Positions 20,291-31,899 of a DNA stretch of 64,000 nt are shown piece by piece; the stretch's first letter is position 1, and each line of letters opens with the position of its first letter. The translations under genes and the position numbers were made by a program. The stretch covers positions 1-64,000 of the forward strand of contig JAGFNK010000200.1 in NCBI GenBank assembly GCA_025769875.1, written 5' to 3'. The notes below the pieces were generated by a model. It had not been told where the DNA came from and did no database searches. It saw nothing but the letters and a program-made list of their open reading frames with translations. This DNA comes from Russula earlei (lineage: Eukaryota; Basidiomycota; Agaricomycetes; Russulales; Russulaceae).

Positions 20291-21250
20291 CTACGAGGAT
20301 GATTGAACTACCACCCGTAAATACCCTTCTTTTGCTTTCAACAGCCTAATGGCACCGCTTTCCAAAACAAGGCGCTTGCTAAACCACAGGTCGTGAAGAG
20401 CGGGCGTCCAGCACCTTAGGAGACAGTCAGCATAGCCAACGCCACAGATCGGTATGATATTGAACCAACTTGCCTGGCACTGTCTGACGTTTAATTTTTG
20501 AGATAACCCCACAAGATCAAGTCCACCGTCTGGCGTCAAGGGATATTCAATCTCATTCATATGTTCCAGGTCCTTTCGTTGTTCGTAAATCCTCACAAGG
20601 ATGTAACTTTCCACTTTTCTTTTTTTCCTCAGCGCATCCTTCCCAAAAGGGTAGGATCGGTTGCTTGGAATTGCAATTGTGTTTGACTGACACCCAGGAG
20701 CAGACGTACAATCAGTATTTCCTGTCAGGCATCTTCTCTTGATCATCTGTTGGTGCTGGAGTCAATGCATGCCGGACGTAGAATGTGTCGACCTCGCTGT
20801 GTGAATGCTCCGCTGCTGTGGGCTGTGTAAATCAGAAAGTGCTTGCTGGTTCATCGCTGTGTTCTTGCTGTTGATGGCCTCGGTTTTCATCGGCGACGCT
20901 CTGCTCAGAGGTGCCATCAGGTCTTGGGAGAGTAATCACGCATTGAGGCAAGAAATTTGGAAGTTGAATCTTCAATCTTAATTGATCCCTGTCCCTGCGA
21001 CTATGCTGCCCACACTAGCTTCCATGGTGAATAAAGGACAAGTGACGGTGAGTTCGTCTCACGTGGATCAATAGTGCATCGATATATGGCTTCTTCAGCG
21101 GGCGACTCAAGCCACCCACATTGATGCCACGCTTGACACATAACTCCTGTAGTACAGGAATACTGTATCGTTTGAGGGTCTTCTCGGTCGGATCGTGTTG
21201 CCGAAGAGCATGCTCGGTGTGGTCGATTGTATACATTGATAAAACCTCAT
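20291..21250 (-). CDS. hypothetical protein with SAP-like motif, exon structure uncertain
   Basis: The minus-strand ORF at 21015-21236 contains LKRYSIPVLQELCVKRGINV followed by GGLSRPLKKPYIDALL, resembling the SAP helix-extension-helix (Leu..L...L..RG....G.K..L...L). SAP motifs bind AT-rich DNA. A second ORF (20291-20746) with DALRKKRKVESYILVRIYEQ (basic, nuclear-signal-like) and LSQKLNVRQCQASW could be a downstream exon. No frame joins them with certainty. Confidence 0.35.
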
Positions 21251-21329
21251 GGTAAGCATGGACCTTTTATTACGCAGTCTGACGCTCAGACCCACTAATG
21301 ATCTCACCTCTAAGCGTAAGGGACCACCC

Positions 21330-21459
21330 TGTCAAGACTCACTGTTGAACTATCCAGTTCAAGAGCGAGGGATAAGCTCGAAGACGAGTCGATAGACGTC
21401 CAAGACGGCGTGGGCGAGGAGTAAGGTCCAGAGTAGTAACAGGTACCAGAGAGGCACGG
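21330..21459 (-). mobile_element. LTR-1 fragment abutting a complete LTR-1
   Basis: About 130 bp identical in layout to the first 130 bp of the following LTR (TGTCAAGACTCACTG to GAGAGGCACGG). It then breaks and restarts with TGTCAAGACTCACTG, a head-to-tail partial duplication. No matching 5-bp target duplication flanks the pair. Confidence 0.8.
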
Positions 21460-22421
21460 TGTCAAGACTCACTGTTGAACTATCCAGTTCAAGAGCAAGG
21501 GATAAGCTCGAAGACGAGTCGATAGATGTCCAAGACGGTGTGGGCAAGAAGCAAAGTCCAGAGTAGTAACAGGTACCAGAGAGGCACGGTTACTGTGAGA
21601 GTAGGGCAATCACGCAGAGAGGAGGCCAGGATAGACTCAAGGGGACTGGTCCTTAAAGGAGTATCCCAGGATAGGAGAGTGCCTTAAACAAATGGACAGT
21701 CTGAGGACTGTCCGCTACTTAATTGAGCGCTTATATACTACAAGAGAACTGCTAAACAGGGAACAAGTCATAACCTTGTTATCAAGCACAATAGAGTGAT
21801 GAGTAAGAAGTTGGAGGACGCTTACTGAGCATGCTCAGTCATGCTCAGTAAGCTGCTGAGTAAGAAGGCTTCTCTTGATGAGTAAGAGCTTCCATTGTCC
21901 ATGTGTTCACTGTTTTAGTGCACGTGCGAGCACCTGATTCATTTCCTGTTAGTTAGTTTAGGGCCGGTCATTTGAGGACTTGTAGTTTGGTTAGGGAATA
22001 GTGTTATCTTATAAGGCCCTTATATAGTTCTATTAGGGTCCTTAGAGTCGACCCTAATACTTCTACTAAGGTCCTTTGTATTGCCTTATAGTTCGTTCTA
22101 TAGTTATTAGAGTTGATCTAATAACGCGTTGTAGAGTCTTTGATACCGGTTAGTACTCCTTGTAGAGCACCTAGAGTCGTCCTAAAGGGTCCCTAGACGG
22201 GCCCTAATACTGTCCTTTACTGCTAGAAGGGTTGCCATTAAGTGGTGCTTGCTGTATGTCGATTGTGCCGAGAATCGCTCGCGCAACAATGCACGCGCAA
22301 TATTGTGGACACCTCTACTCACCCCTTTTGCTCGTGTGAACAGGGTGACACCATAGAGGCTGGGTTTCCTCCTATAAGGAAGGGTCCTTCAAGGGCCCTC
22401 TCCGGAAAATGGTTCATGACA
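21460..22421 (-). mobile_element. LTR-1 copy at the 3' side of the minus-strand gypsy
   Basis: Complete LTR-1 from TGTCAAGACTCACTG to GGTTCATGACA, with the same inner landmarks as 6958-7919. Flanks CACGG and ATTGT do not match, so either recombination or nested events removed the target duplication. In sense orientation it starts about 118 bases after the stop codon of the gypsy pol tail. It is unlike that element's own 5' LTR (33228-33819). Confidence 0.85.
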
Positions 22422-22539
22422 ATTGTAGGTGGAAGTAGCATGTTCGTGGTGCCAAGCTGACCACTCTGAAGGGGGGGGGGGTATTTATGGAGGCTGATCA
22501 TACAATATGATTCCATACCAAATCTGTAAGTACTGCTCT

Positions 22540-22721
22540 TCATATGGATAGATGAAATTCTGAAAAACGGGGGTCCATCATGAGAAGTTGAAAGCTGCAG
22601 AAGTCGCCAGGGGAGAGAATTCTGGAAAAGAGTTGTTCCCTGGTGGCTATATTGAAGATAGTGTGTCCGCAGTCAGGGACAGTGGGGTCATTAACTGAAT
22701 AGGAAGGGGGGTTACATGAAT
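22540..22721 (-). pseudogene. 3' tail of the gypsy pol ORF, cut off by the Tc1/mariner insertion
   Basis: If the Tc1/mariner element (22724-28293) and one TA are removed, the pol reading frame that ends HTLLPQV at 28296 continues here without a break: NSCNPPSYSVNDPTVPDCGH, then SRILSPGDFCSFQLLMMDPR, ending EFHLSI-stop. Restored continuity is strong evidence for both the insertion and its TA target duplication. Confidence 0.8.
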
Positions 22722-22723
22722 TA

Positions 22724-23245
22724 CTGTCATTTTCATGTGACCTTGCACTTGCCATTTTTGGATGTCATTTCAAGTGTGAAATTAAAACTGCTATATCTCA
22801 ACAGTTTCAGCAACAGATTGCCTTGAAATTTTGCCAGTAGAGCCTTATATACTATATCTAGGTGCAGCAAAAATATGGGAGTCTAATATTCAGTTCTTGA
22901 GATGTCGATTTTCAGGTGCTGACATGAGTGCAAAACTTTGAACTGCCATATCTCAACTGTTTCTGAATTGATTGACTTGGAACTTTGACAGTGGGATCTC
23001 ATGTACTGTATCTAGGTGCAGCCCAAGAGTTGGGGTTTAATTCTTTGTTCTTGAAGTTTCAATTTTTGGGTGCCATCTGAGTGTGAAATTTCAAACTGCC
23101 ATATCTCAACCATTTCTCAATGGATTGCCTTGAAACTTGGACAGTAGAACCTCATGTACTGTATCCAGAGGCAGCCAAATAATTGGTTTTACTCATTGAA
23201 TTTTCACATTTTGGGGTGCTGACCCCAAGCATGATAAAATTACAT
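22724..23245. repeat. left terminal inverted repeat built of three tandem sub-repeats
   Basis: A unit of about 150 bp recurs at roughly 22783, 22941 and 23092. Its core is AAACTGCCATATCTCAAC, followed by GATTGCCTTGAAAC and TGTACTGTATCTAGGTGCAGC. The inner end is GGGGTGCTGACCCCAAGCATG. Confidence 0.8.
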
Positions 23246-23989
23246 TATCCCTACAGCTGAGCACATGATATGATACAACTATTTATGATGTAGCACACAA
23301 GAAAGCACGTTCATAGGACCGGACAAGGACTGACGGAAGAGCAATAAGACAAAATTGAAATGATGATGTGAGGCATGCATCGAGGCAGCGATTGCGATTG
23401 CGTGTGAATGGGTGAATAGTGGGCTGCAAGCCCTCGCATACAGCGGTGGCGAACAATGGCAAATGATGGAGGGATGGCTCAGTAGGCCGGAGTGATGTGG
23501 TGAGCAACAGTGTGATGCTCAGGGCACCTTTCAGCATTTGTTGTGCGAGACGCGGCATTCGCGCGCGCACTACCTTTGTTGCCTACCCAACCCGCAGAAA
23601 AATGCACTCATTTATCATTAGAGGGATCAGGACAGCTATGTCATATGTGGTGCATCATACATACCTGATATCAGGACATTGTTGTTGACCCTTGGATATG
23701 AAAGCTTGCCCCTTTCACCTGGGCATTCAATTACATGACTCTGAAGGTGGAAATCATTATTCCCTTCTGGTCCGACCGCAGCCAGCTGTCTGTCACATTC
23801 TCTATCAAGGGACGATGGGACCACAAGTGGTGGCATACAAGTCTCGACCTGTCGGCGGCCAGACATGTGTGAAGGAGCAGAGGGGTCTGGAGGAAGGATG
23901 GGATTCAGGGAGACATACCTTTGTCATTCCTGTCTACCTTTCATTTTGTTCTCCCACACAGTGCATCATACTATCGTATGTGTGTGGTC

Positions 23990-24720
23990 TTGAGCAAGAC
24001 ATGAAACTTGCATGTCATGGGTTCCCTCCTCTGCAGCGAGTTCAGATGCGTGCCAATGGGCATGTGCAAGCAGGCATCTCACATAAAGAATAAAGAGTGG
24101 ATCTTCACTGACAAGATCTCTGGCGCGCAGTGATTGAGGACTCGCATTGGCTCCTCGTGCCACCACTTGTCACTGGCCCTGCGTCCATGGAACTTCGTTC
24201 CCCATATGCCTAAGAGCAAGGACATGCTCAATGTGCGGGCAGCCCTTCAGTGCCAAATCGACTGCTTTGGTTGCGATAGTCTTCCCACCGGGATGCCCTT
24301 GTTCAGCCGTCCACTCTGTCGTGTTTTCTGGCTTCTCTGCAGGTGCAAATCATGACCATATCAACAACTGCCAGAGCCACGTTGTCCTTACAGCACCAAT
24401 GCGTGCACACATGAGGAGGGCAGCAACTGCTTGCCATGCCAGAGGAAGGTAGATAGAGATGGAATCACCTTTCTTGATGCTGAGAGATTTCAGTACATTG
24501 GCAACACTAGAAATGTCATGTGGCAATTCAGCATAGGGACCTCTCAACCTTTGTTGGGCTCATCAGCTTCGTAAATGATAGTGGTCTGGGATAGATGAGC
24601 CATCCAACATGGAGATACCCGGAAATGGCTCTGATCAATCATAATCTATGGCGGTATGGACCTTGTTGGGATGTTTGAATGCCTAACGGTCAACACAGTT
24701 GTATGACACAGTCAGACCCA
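23990..24720 (-). pseudogene. acetyl-CoA synthetase fragment captured in the transposon, with an internal micro-inversion
   Basis: Minus-strand pieces in the order expected for acetyl-CoA synthetase: YNCVDR (then TAG) [41 protein letters not shown] with [20 protein letters not shown] and CARIGAV; KTIATKAVDLALKGCPHIEH with VLALRHMGNEVPWTQG; SEDPLFILY, which precedes the P-loop TSGSTG motif in the enzyme family (not present here). The segment that should follow CARIGAV, reading AVHSVVFSGFSAG and [13 protein letters not shown], is encoded on the plus strand at about 24306-24393. The enzyme activates acetate to acetyl-CoA in cytosol and nucleus. This copy covers only a central N-terminal portion, has stops and frame changes, and cannot be functional. 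Confidence 0.8.
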
Positions 24721-25482
24721 CGGGGATGAGGCGACATGAGGGGTGGCATGGGGCATATTACTTGTGTCAGCAGCGTCTCAGGCACTGGCGGTGTGGAGGT
24801 GGTTTGTGCTCCTCCTGAAGTGGCAATTGACTGAGCTCAGGTCCAGGGCCTTCTTGGACAACTGTGTGTTGCATGAGACTAAAATGACAGACAGGGTTGA
24901 GACCAAAATGGTGGCAGCGGACGAGCTGAGGTAACGGCTGCAAGCGAGACTGAAGCTGTGGAAGAAGCCAGATGAAGCTGACTTTGTAGGGGCTGGTTGG
25001 ACTGAAGTAATGGCGGCTAGAGGAGACGAGGAGGAGACTGAGACTGCTGGCAACTGGGATTGAGACAACTGGGGCAGATAAGGCCAGCAAGGCAGCACAT
25101 GTGGCCAACAGAATGGCCAACAGAATTGAAACAACTAGAGACAGGGATAGTGTTGGTGACATAGACAGCTGGCGATGCTGAAATGATGGCGGCAGGCAAT
25201 ATGAAGATTCGGTGGACAAAGCAGGTGCCGATGGATGAGAGGCGGCAGTGGGCAGAACTGGGGACATGATGGCGACTACTTGGCAAGGCAAAGAATGGAG
25301 CGGCTGACGAAGCTAAGATGGCTGACAATAAGGATATGGCAGGTGCGACAGATGCAGGGTTGATGGTGGATGGACAATGGACAAGGCTGAGTGAGACAGC
25401 ACAATAGGTCAGAGATAGAGATGTCCATTTTGGTCACAGCGTACCCAAAGAGGGGAAAACTTTCAACACACCCATCACCGCC

Positions 25483-26556
25483 ATGGCTCAAGGCAAAGCA
25501 ATCTCAGAAGAAGTGCAATGGATCATCATTCGTCTCAGTACAAACATGTTGGTGGAGGATATCTCCATGTATACAGATGTAAGTGTGCAAAAAGTTGAAG
25601 GGATCCTCGCCAACTTCAAGCACACTGGTGGTGTCAAACTTCCCTGCCAAGCGAAACCTCTACTCCATTGGTCGCTTTGTGACTATGATGTCAAGGTATG
25701 TGGCACAAAAAATGTACTAGCACATTTTTCATTGAAATTGGACCCATACAGCACCTGTTGACAACTCTGAATAGCCCGCCAGATCTCTATCTCAATGAGT
25801 TGCGTATGGAAATGTTAGAGACATGTGGGGTGTCGGTATCAGTGTCAACGATATGGAGGACACTTGTCAAGGCTGGCTATAGCTTGAAGAAGGTACACAC
25901 TGTTCCTTATGTACATTTCAAGCTTCTGATACACAATGGATAGCTCTCATGCACTGCACTTGAGCGTTGTGAAGAAAAGCAAGCTGCATTTGCTGCATGT
26001 ATCGGAACCTAGCATCCAAATCAGATAATCTTTGTGGATGAGAGTTCTGTTGATCACCGAACAACATACCGTGGACGAGCTTGGGCTATTTGTGGCAGGA
26101 AAGCCACACGCAAGGCATTTTTCTGTCGAGGATGACGGTGAGTGACATGCCATCCATAACGCCATGTAACTCATGATTTTCATGTGCCAGATATTCTGTC
26201 CTTCCTGCGTTATCTCTCAATGATGGTATTATACACTGTGACATCGTTGAAGGCTCTTTCGACACTGAGCTTTTCTGCACATTCATCAATCGCCTCTTGG
26301 ATCATATGCAGCCATTTCCGGCACCCAATTCAGTCATTGTTATGGACAATTGTCGAATTCACAAGGACCCTGCCATTTTAGAGCTTATTGAATCTTGGTA
26401 AATTCTATTCACATCTATTGACAAGCATTGACACTCCTGTTCGTATTTAGGGGCATGCGTGTCGAATTTCTGCCACCCTATTCCCCTGATTATAACCCAA
26501 TTGAGCTGGCATTTTCTGCAATGAAGTACCTGTTCTCACATGACATGGCATGGCGA
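25483..26556 (+). pseudogene. Tc1/mariner DD34E transposase with two nonsense codons
   Basis: It starts MAQGKAISEEVQWIIIRLST at 25483 with a helix-turn-helix N-terminus (VQKVEGILANFKHTGG). Introns with GT..AG borders separate exons reading LLTTLNSPPDLYLNELRMEM, LERCEEKQAAFAACIGT, IIFVDESSVDHRTTYRGRAW, VIVMDNCRIHKDPAILELIE and FLPPYSPDYNPIELAFSAMK. Catalytic residues are D (VDES), D (MDNC) and E (NPIE), with 34 residues between the last two. TAG at 26010-26012 and TGA at 26133-26135 interrupt the frame. The TGA falls in RG-stop-RYSVLPAL, where Arg is likely. It is the presumed former autonomous transposase of the element. Confidence 0.85.
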
Positions 26557-27639
26557 GTACCGAGTGGTGTCACTGCCCCAAGTTTCTTCCCTTTCCCTGT
26601 CTCCCCTCTCCACAGTCTCTGACTGTCCTCCTCTATTTTCATATCTTTTTCTTTGTGTGGTTGGTCCTTTTTTTTTCTCTCTCGGCTGCTTTCTGACCCA
26701 TGAACATGCTTCAGGCCCCATTCTGTGGGTGTAGATACTTGCTTCCAAGTCTCTATTTTGCTTACGCCTGACCATTTCTCTTGCACCTTGACTTTCCAAA
26801 CCATCACCACCTCCCCCTCCAACAGATGCCAAGGAAGACGAGTCGACCGCACCTGTGGCTCAAAATGAGGCAAGCCTTGCTCCTCACCTTTGTCTATTGC
26901 CTCACTTTGTTCTGACTGCCCCCACAGACCAACAAAAAAAAGACGTGCTATGAAAAATGCTGTTCTCTCTTCCTGCAACTCACCTCACATTGATCATAAC
27001 CTTGTCCATCAATACCCTCCTGATCTTGTTCGCCACAGACTTTGTCATTGCACCGCTCATTGATTCTGCCACTGATGTCATCTCTACTGCGCATTTGGGC
27101 AGTCTATCCAGACACCATCAAAGTTGTCATCCAATATCCTCTCTCTGGTGCCAATGCAGACTGAACATGATGTCCTCCTCCTTTGGCGTCCTGCCACCAC
27201 TGCTTCCGCCGAGTCATGGACGGATGGCCCAACTCTTCATCTGCAACCTGAGTGGACAAGCTGACCAAGCTCTGGCCCTCCAATAAATACGAATGTGCAT
27301 ATACGTCCCCCACGCTCTCCGATCGCATGGTGGACCTGCTCCTGACGGCCTTGTTCAGACGTCTTGGTGCATACAAACAAGACCGTCCTGCTTTACCCAC
27401 CCTCTCCCATCCGCTTCCGCACCTTCCCAGATCTGCGTCTCCCGACAGGCTCCCACTTCTGCTTCGTCGTATCCTCATGCCTTAAGCCCAACTTTCCTTA
27501 CGCACCGCTCCTCGCACATTCACGCACAATCGCAATTGCTACCTCCCATGAACACCTCAAGCATGCCCTTCTTGTGCACTACAGTTGTAAATAGTTGTAT
27601 CATGTCATGTTTTCAGCTGTAGAGCAAATGTAATCTTAT

Positions 27640-28293
27640 CATGCTTGGGGTCAGCACCCCACAATGTGAAATGAAACCCAATTATTTGGCTGCCTCTTGA
27701 TACAGTACATGAGGTTCTGATGTCCAAGTTTCAAGGCAATCCATTGAGAAATAGTTGAGATATGGCTGTTTGAAATTTCGCACGCAGATCGGCACCCAAA
27801 ATTCGAAACTTCAAGAACTGAATATTAGGCTCCCATATTTTAGTTGCACCTAGATATGGTATATAAGGTTCTACTTTCCAGGTTTCAAGGCAATCTATTG
27901 AGAAACGGTTTAGATATGGCAGTTCAAAATTTCACACTCAGATTGCACCCAAAAATTGAAACTTCAAGAACTGATAATTATGCCCCAACTCTTGGGCTGC
28001 ACCTAGATACAGGACATGAGATCCCACTGTCAAAGTTTCAAGTAAATCTGTTGAGAAACAGTTGAGATATGGCAGTTCAAAGTTTTGCACTCATGTCAGC
28101 ACCCAAAAATCAACATCTCAAGAACTGAATATTAGACTCCCATATTTTTGCTGCACCTAGATATAGTATATAAGGTTCTACTGGCAAAATTTCAAGGCAA
28201 TCTGTTGAGAAACTGTTGAGATATAGCAGTTTTAATTTCACACTTGAAATGACATCCAAAAATGGCAAGTGCAAGGTCACGTGAAAATGACAG
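27640..28293. repeat. right terminal inverted repeat built of four tandem sub-repeats
   Basis: Inverse of the left repeat, but with four copies of the about 150-bp unit (near 27700, 27850, 28005 and 28155). The outer two and the innermost units correspond to those on the left; the second from inside has no left partner. Confidence 0.8.
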
Positions 28294-28295
28294 TA

Positions 28296-31200
28296 ACTTG
28301 GGGAAGTAATGTATGTTGTTGTACTGTAAGCTCTTGGAATTGGTGTTCCAAGTCATCTAGGCTTTCTCCTAAGTGATGAGATTCTGTGGGATCAGAGTTA
28401 GTGGTCGACATAACATGGAGTTTAGTGGGTTGTTGCAGATGAAAGATGGTGATGGCATCTTGGGCATTTTTAAGGTTCAAGAGGGGTTCCCAGGTATCTT
28501 CTGCCATGGAGTATCCTTTCCACTGAACTCTGTACTGTAGTTGGTTTCTATGGAGATGTTGAGCAGTAATCTTTTTGACCTCATATTCTCCCAAGAGAAG
28601 GTCAGGGGGAGGTTTTGGGAAGTTAGGGCTGTGTTCCACTGTTTCAGTGACTGGGGAAAGAAGGGAGGCATGAAACACATTATGGATATTCCATTGGGGG
28701 GGAAGGCAAAGTTGGTAGACAACATGGGAAATCTTCTTGGTGATGACAAAAGGTCCAAACTGTTTGGGACAGAACTTCTGAAACTGATGGGGGGTTTTTA
28801 GGTTAGTCCCTTCCAACCAAACCTTCTGACCTTCTTCAAACCCTTTGAACTTAGTTTCTTTTACCCAGCTGGTTTGCACCTTTTTCATTGCTTCTTGAGC
28901 TGATTCTCGCATGTCTTTTAGGGCCTAGAGTCATTCTTGAATTCCTGGGAACTTGGAATTCAGTTGGGTGCCAAGTCCTTGTGGGTTGAAGCCAATGAGT
29001 AGTTCGTAGAGGGTTTGTTTGGTGGTTGTAGACTCATGAGCATTGAAGTGGTACTGAGCTATGGGGAGCCAGTGTACCCATTCTCCTTGTTTCTCTCCCT
29101 GTATGGATGCGGAGATACATTTCCAGGGTTTGATTGGTTCTTTCAGATTGTCTGTTGGTTGGAGGGTGATAGGCGGTACTTAGATTTTGATTGATCCCCA
29201 GAATTCGAGCAACTTCTTTGAATAGGTCAGAGGTGAAGCGGGAATCTCAATCAGAAATGATTTTGGAAGGGACCCCAGTCCAAGGGAAGGCATGTTGTAA
29301 GAATAATTTGGCCATTTCCAGGGTTCCCATGTCTTTATGGCACAGTATGAATATTGCTGCTTTGGTAGAGTCATGATCAGTGATGGTCATGATGGTGTTG
29401 TTCCCTTCCGACAGTGGGAGATCGACGATCCAGTCAATAGCTATGGCTTGAAACAGTTTCTGAAACTCAGGGGGAATTGGGTGAATTGGGGGATGAGTGG
29501 GGTGCGTGGAGGATTTGTTGGCCTGACAGGTGGCACAACCCCGAATGTAGTCCTGGATGAAATAGCCCATTTTAGGCCACCAGAAGGATTCTTGGATCAA
29601 GTACAAGGTTCGGGCATTTCCTGTATGTCCTCCAAGGATGCTGTCATGATATGTGTGTAAAATCTTTTGTAACAGGGGTTCTTGATATGGTACAACCAAT
29701 TTTTTATCCTTGAACAGTGTGCCATCTTCTTCTTGTAGATTGTGTTTGGTTTTCCACATAAGTAGGTCTGATTGTCAACTCTTTTGTTCTTTAAAGACTT
29801 GCTCATACAGGTCTTCCATGTGGAGTGTGCGAATGAAGAGTTTGTCAGGAAGAGCCATGATGTTTTGGTTGTCTCCTGACCCATCATTGTGGTCAGGTTG
29901 TTGTGAGAGAGCGTCTGCACGATTAGAAGTTCTGGGTTTGTGGTGGATTTCGAAATGATAATCTGCCAGTGTGGAAATGTAACCTGCAATTCTTCAATTA
30001 ATTTTATGGGAGAGTCGGTAGTGGGCAAGGTTGGCGTGATTGGTAAAAATCTTGATCGGGTGTTTTGTTCTGACCAACAGATACCGCCAATGTTGGAGCA
30101 CCAGGATCAGGGCTAGGAATTCCCTATCCCAGACCAGGTAGTTCCTTTCTGCTTTGTTGAACACATGTGACATATTACCAATCATTTTCCTTTTTCCCTT
30201 GAATCCTTTTGAAATAGGATTGCTCTGGTGGCAAATTGTGAGGCATCAGTTTCTAATTCATATGGGAGGTCAGGGTTGGCAGTGTAGAGTTCAGGGTCAT
30301 CGCAGACTGCTGATATCAAGGATTGCTAGGGCTGTGGTCGCTTCTGGGGTCCAGAATGAGGGGGTTCCTTTCTTGATCGTAGAGAAGATGGGGTGAGCTA
30401 TTTTAGCGAAGTCTCGGATAATAATGGTCATTGGTAATTGAGGGTGCCCATGATTTGTTTTACTTGTTTCAGGTTATTGGGGGGTCTTGGCCAGTTTTTG
30501 AGGCCATCCATTTTGACTGGGTCAATTTTGAGGGTCCCTTGGTTGATTCAGAAGCCCAGGAAGTCGATTTCTTCTTGTTCAAAGGCACATTTGGATGCTT
30601 TTAGAAAATATGAGTCTCTTTCGAGGAGGTCAAGGAATTTGTGTGTGATTTGTTGGTGAAGGTGTTCTTCTCCTGACCCTGTGGCTATTGCCACGTCATC
30701 TAGATAGTTGCAGGTGTTCTCTAGAAGCCAGGGTTGGAGGGTGTGGTTCATTGCTCGTTGGAAGGCTGCTGGGGCATTGGTAAAGCCAAAGCCCATTACT
30801 ATGGGGACGAAGGTGCTGAATTGAGTTTTGAAGGTGCCTTTGTGCCAATCTTCTGGGTGGATTAGGATGTTGTTGTAACCAGCTCTGACGTCGAACTTGC
30901 TGAAGGTGGTTTTCCCCCTTAGTCGGTGCAACTGTTCTTCCATGTTTGGTAAGGCATGGTAGTCAGGGACTGTGGCATTATTGAGCTTTTGGTAGTCTAC
31001 TACCATTCATGGGGCAGTGCCATCCTTCTTCTGGACAAAGAAGACAGGAGATATGAAGTCCGAGACACCATCTTTGATAAAACCCTTGGCTAGGTCTTCT
31101 TGTATTTGTCTTGATAATTCTTGTTTCTTGTTCTGGGGGAGAGGGTATGTTTGGCAATCAAGGAATTTGGGGGCGTCTGGTTTCAGGGTGATTTTGAAGT

Positions 31201-31800
31201 CGAGTTCTCCTTGACTGGGTGGGAGTCATTTGGCTGCTTCTTCTGAGAAAACCCTTTGGTGTTGTGAGTATTCTGAGGGGATGGTGGTTGTTCTTATTTG
31301 TGCAACCCGGATCTTTGGTGGGTTGGTTAAAGGTACAGGGGGTGAGAAGGACCCCTAGGTGGTTTCTCAGGTGACCAGTGCTCCAGTTAACAAGGGGATT
31401 TATTGCCTTTAGGAAGGGGTAGCCAAGGATCATTCTATCTTCTCCCAAATTTGTGACATAAAAGGTGAGAAGTCATGTGGTGGGGCCATGTCATATGGCC
31501 ATGTGAGCATAATGGGTTAGTGCTCCCCCTTGATTGCTAGTGCCATCCACATTGATGATAGGTCAGGGGGTTCTGAGGGTTCAAAGTGGGATTTGTAACT
31601 TTCCCACGATTCCTTGGCTGATGAAATTTTCTGTTGCTCTGCTGTCAAGGAGCACCTGGCCAGTCTTTCCATTGGTTGTTAACATAAAAGGAACTTTCAT
31701 TGAGTTTTCTTTATGGTTGACAATGGTATCTATTTGGGCCTCTGTGCCAACTGTCACACTTTGGCCTAGAGAAAATCCTCTTTGAGGATGAGGTCCCAGA
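28296..31800 (-). pseudogene. Ty3/gypsy chromovirus pol (protease-RT-RNase H-integrase-chromodomain), degenerate
   Basis: Minus-strand order: protease-RT spacer (EDRMILGYPFLKAINPLVNW), RT (MVVDYQKLNNATVPDYHALP, TTFSKFDVRAGYNNILIHPE, NYLDDVAIATG), RNase H (NKAERNYLVWDREFLALILV, HANLAHYRLSHKIN), integrase zinc finger (HTYHDSILGGHTGNARTLYL, GCATCQANKSSTHP) and core (IDWIVDLPLSEGNNTIMTIT), then a chromodomain (YRVQWKGYSMAEDTWEPLLN). Chromodomains target integration to marked chromatin. In-frame stops: TGA at 28931-28933, 29247-29249, 29775-29777, 30548-30550, 31007-31009, 31226-31228 and 31473-31475, plus TAG at 28925-28927. Several frame changes occur (29150-29180, 30350-30430). CpG looks scarce compared with the gypsy at 58-64 kb. 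Confidence 0.9.
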
Positions 31801-31899
31801 TTTTGGCTTGTTCCTTGGCTGGTAGGGCTTTCATGTGGGCTACCATGGAAGCCGGTTCTTCTTCCTTAGATGGTTCTTTGGTTGGTTCAGTGGTGTGAG

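Larger units (their letters stand above)
22724..28293 (+). mobile_element. Tc1/mariner-superfamily DNA transposon, 5.6 kb, with long terminal inverted repeats
   Basis: Both ends begin CTGTCATTTTCAYGTGACC in inverted orientation and are flanked by TA (22722-22723, 28294-28295), the target of IS630/Tc1/mariner elements. The terminal repeats are about 520 bp (left) and 650 bp (right). Inside are a DD34E transposase (25483-26556) and a scrambled acetyl-CoA synthetase fragment (23990-24720). It is far larger than a typical Tc1 element (1-2 kb). The remaining interior (23250-23980, 24750-25480 and 26560-27640) has no recognisable gene; I see only short ORFs there. Confidence 0.85.

Noticed and set aside
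22458..22472. G-run as a polypurine tract for an LTR element
   Set aside because: It lies on the strand opposite to the sense of the adjacent gypsy and LTR-1, so it does not fit as their plus-strand primer.
26490..26978. Minus-strand ORF of 162 codons
   Set aside because: Rich in Lys/Glu/Gly with no domain, antisense to pyrimidine-rich DNA following the transposase; probably chance.
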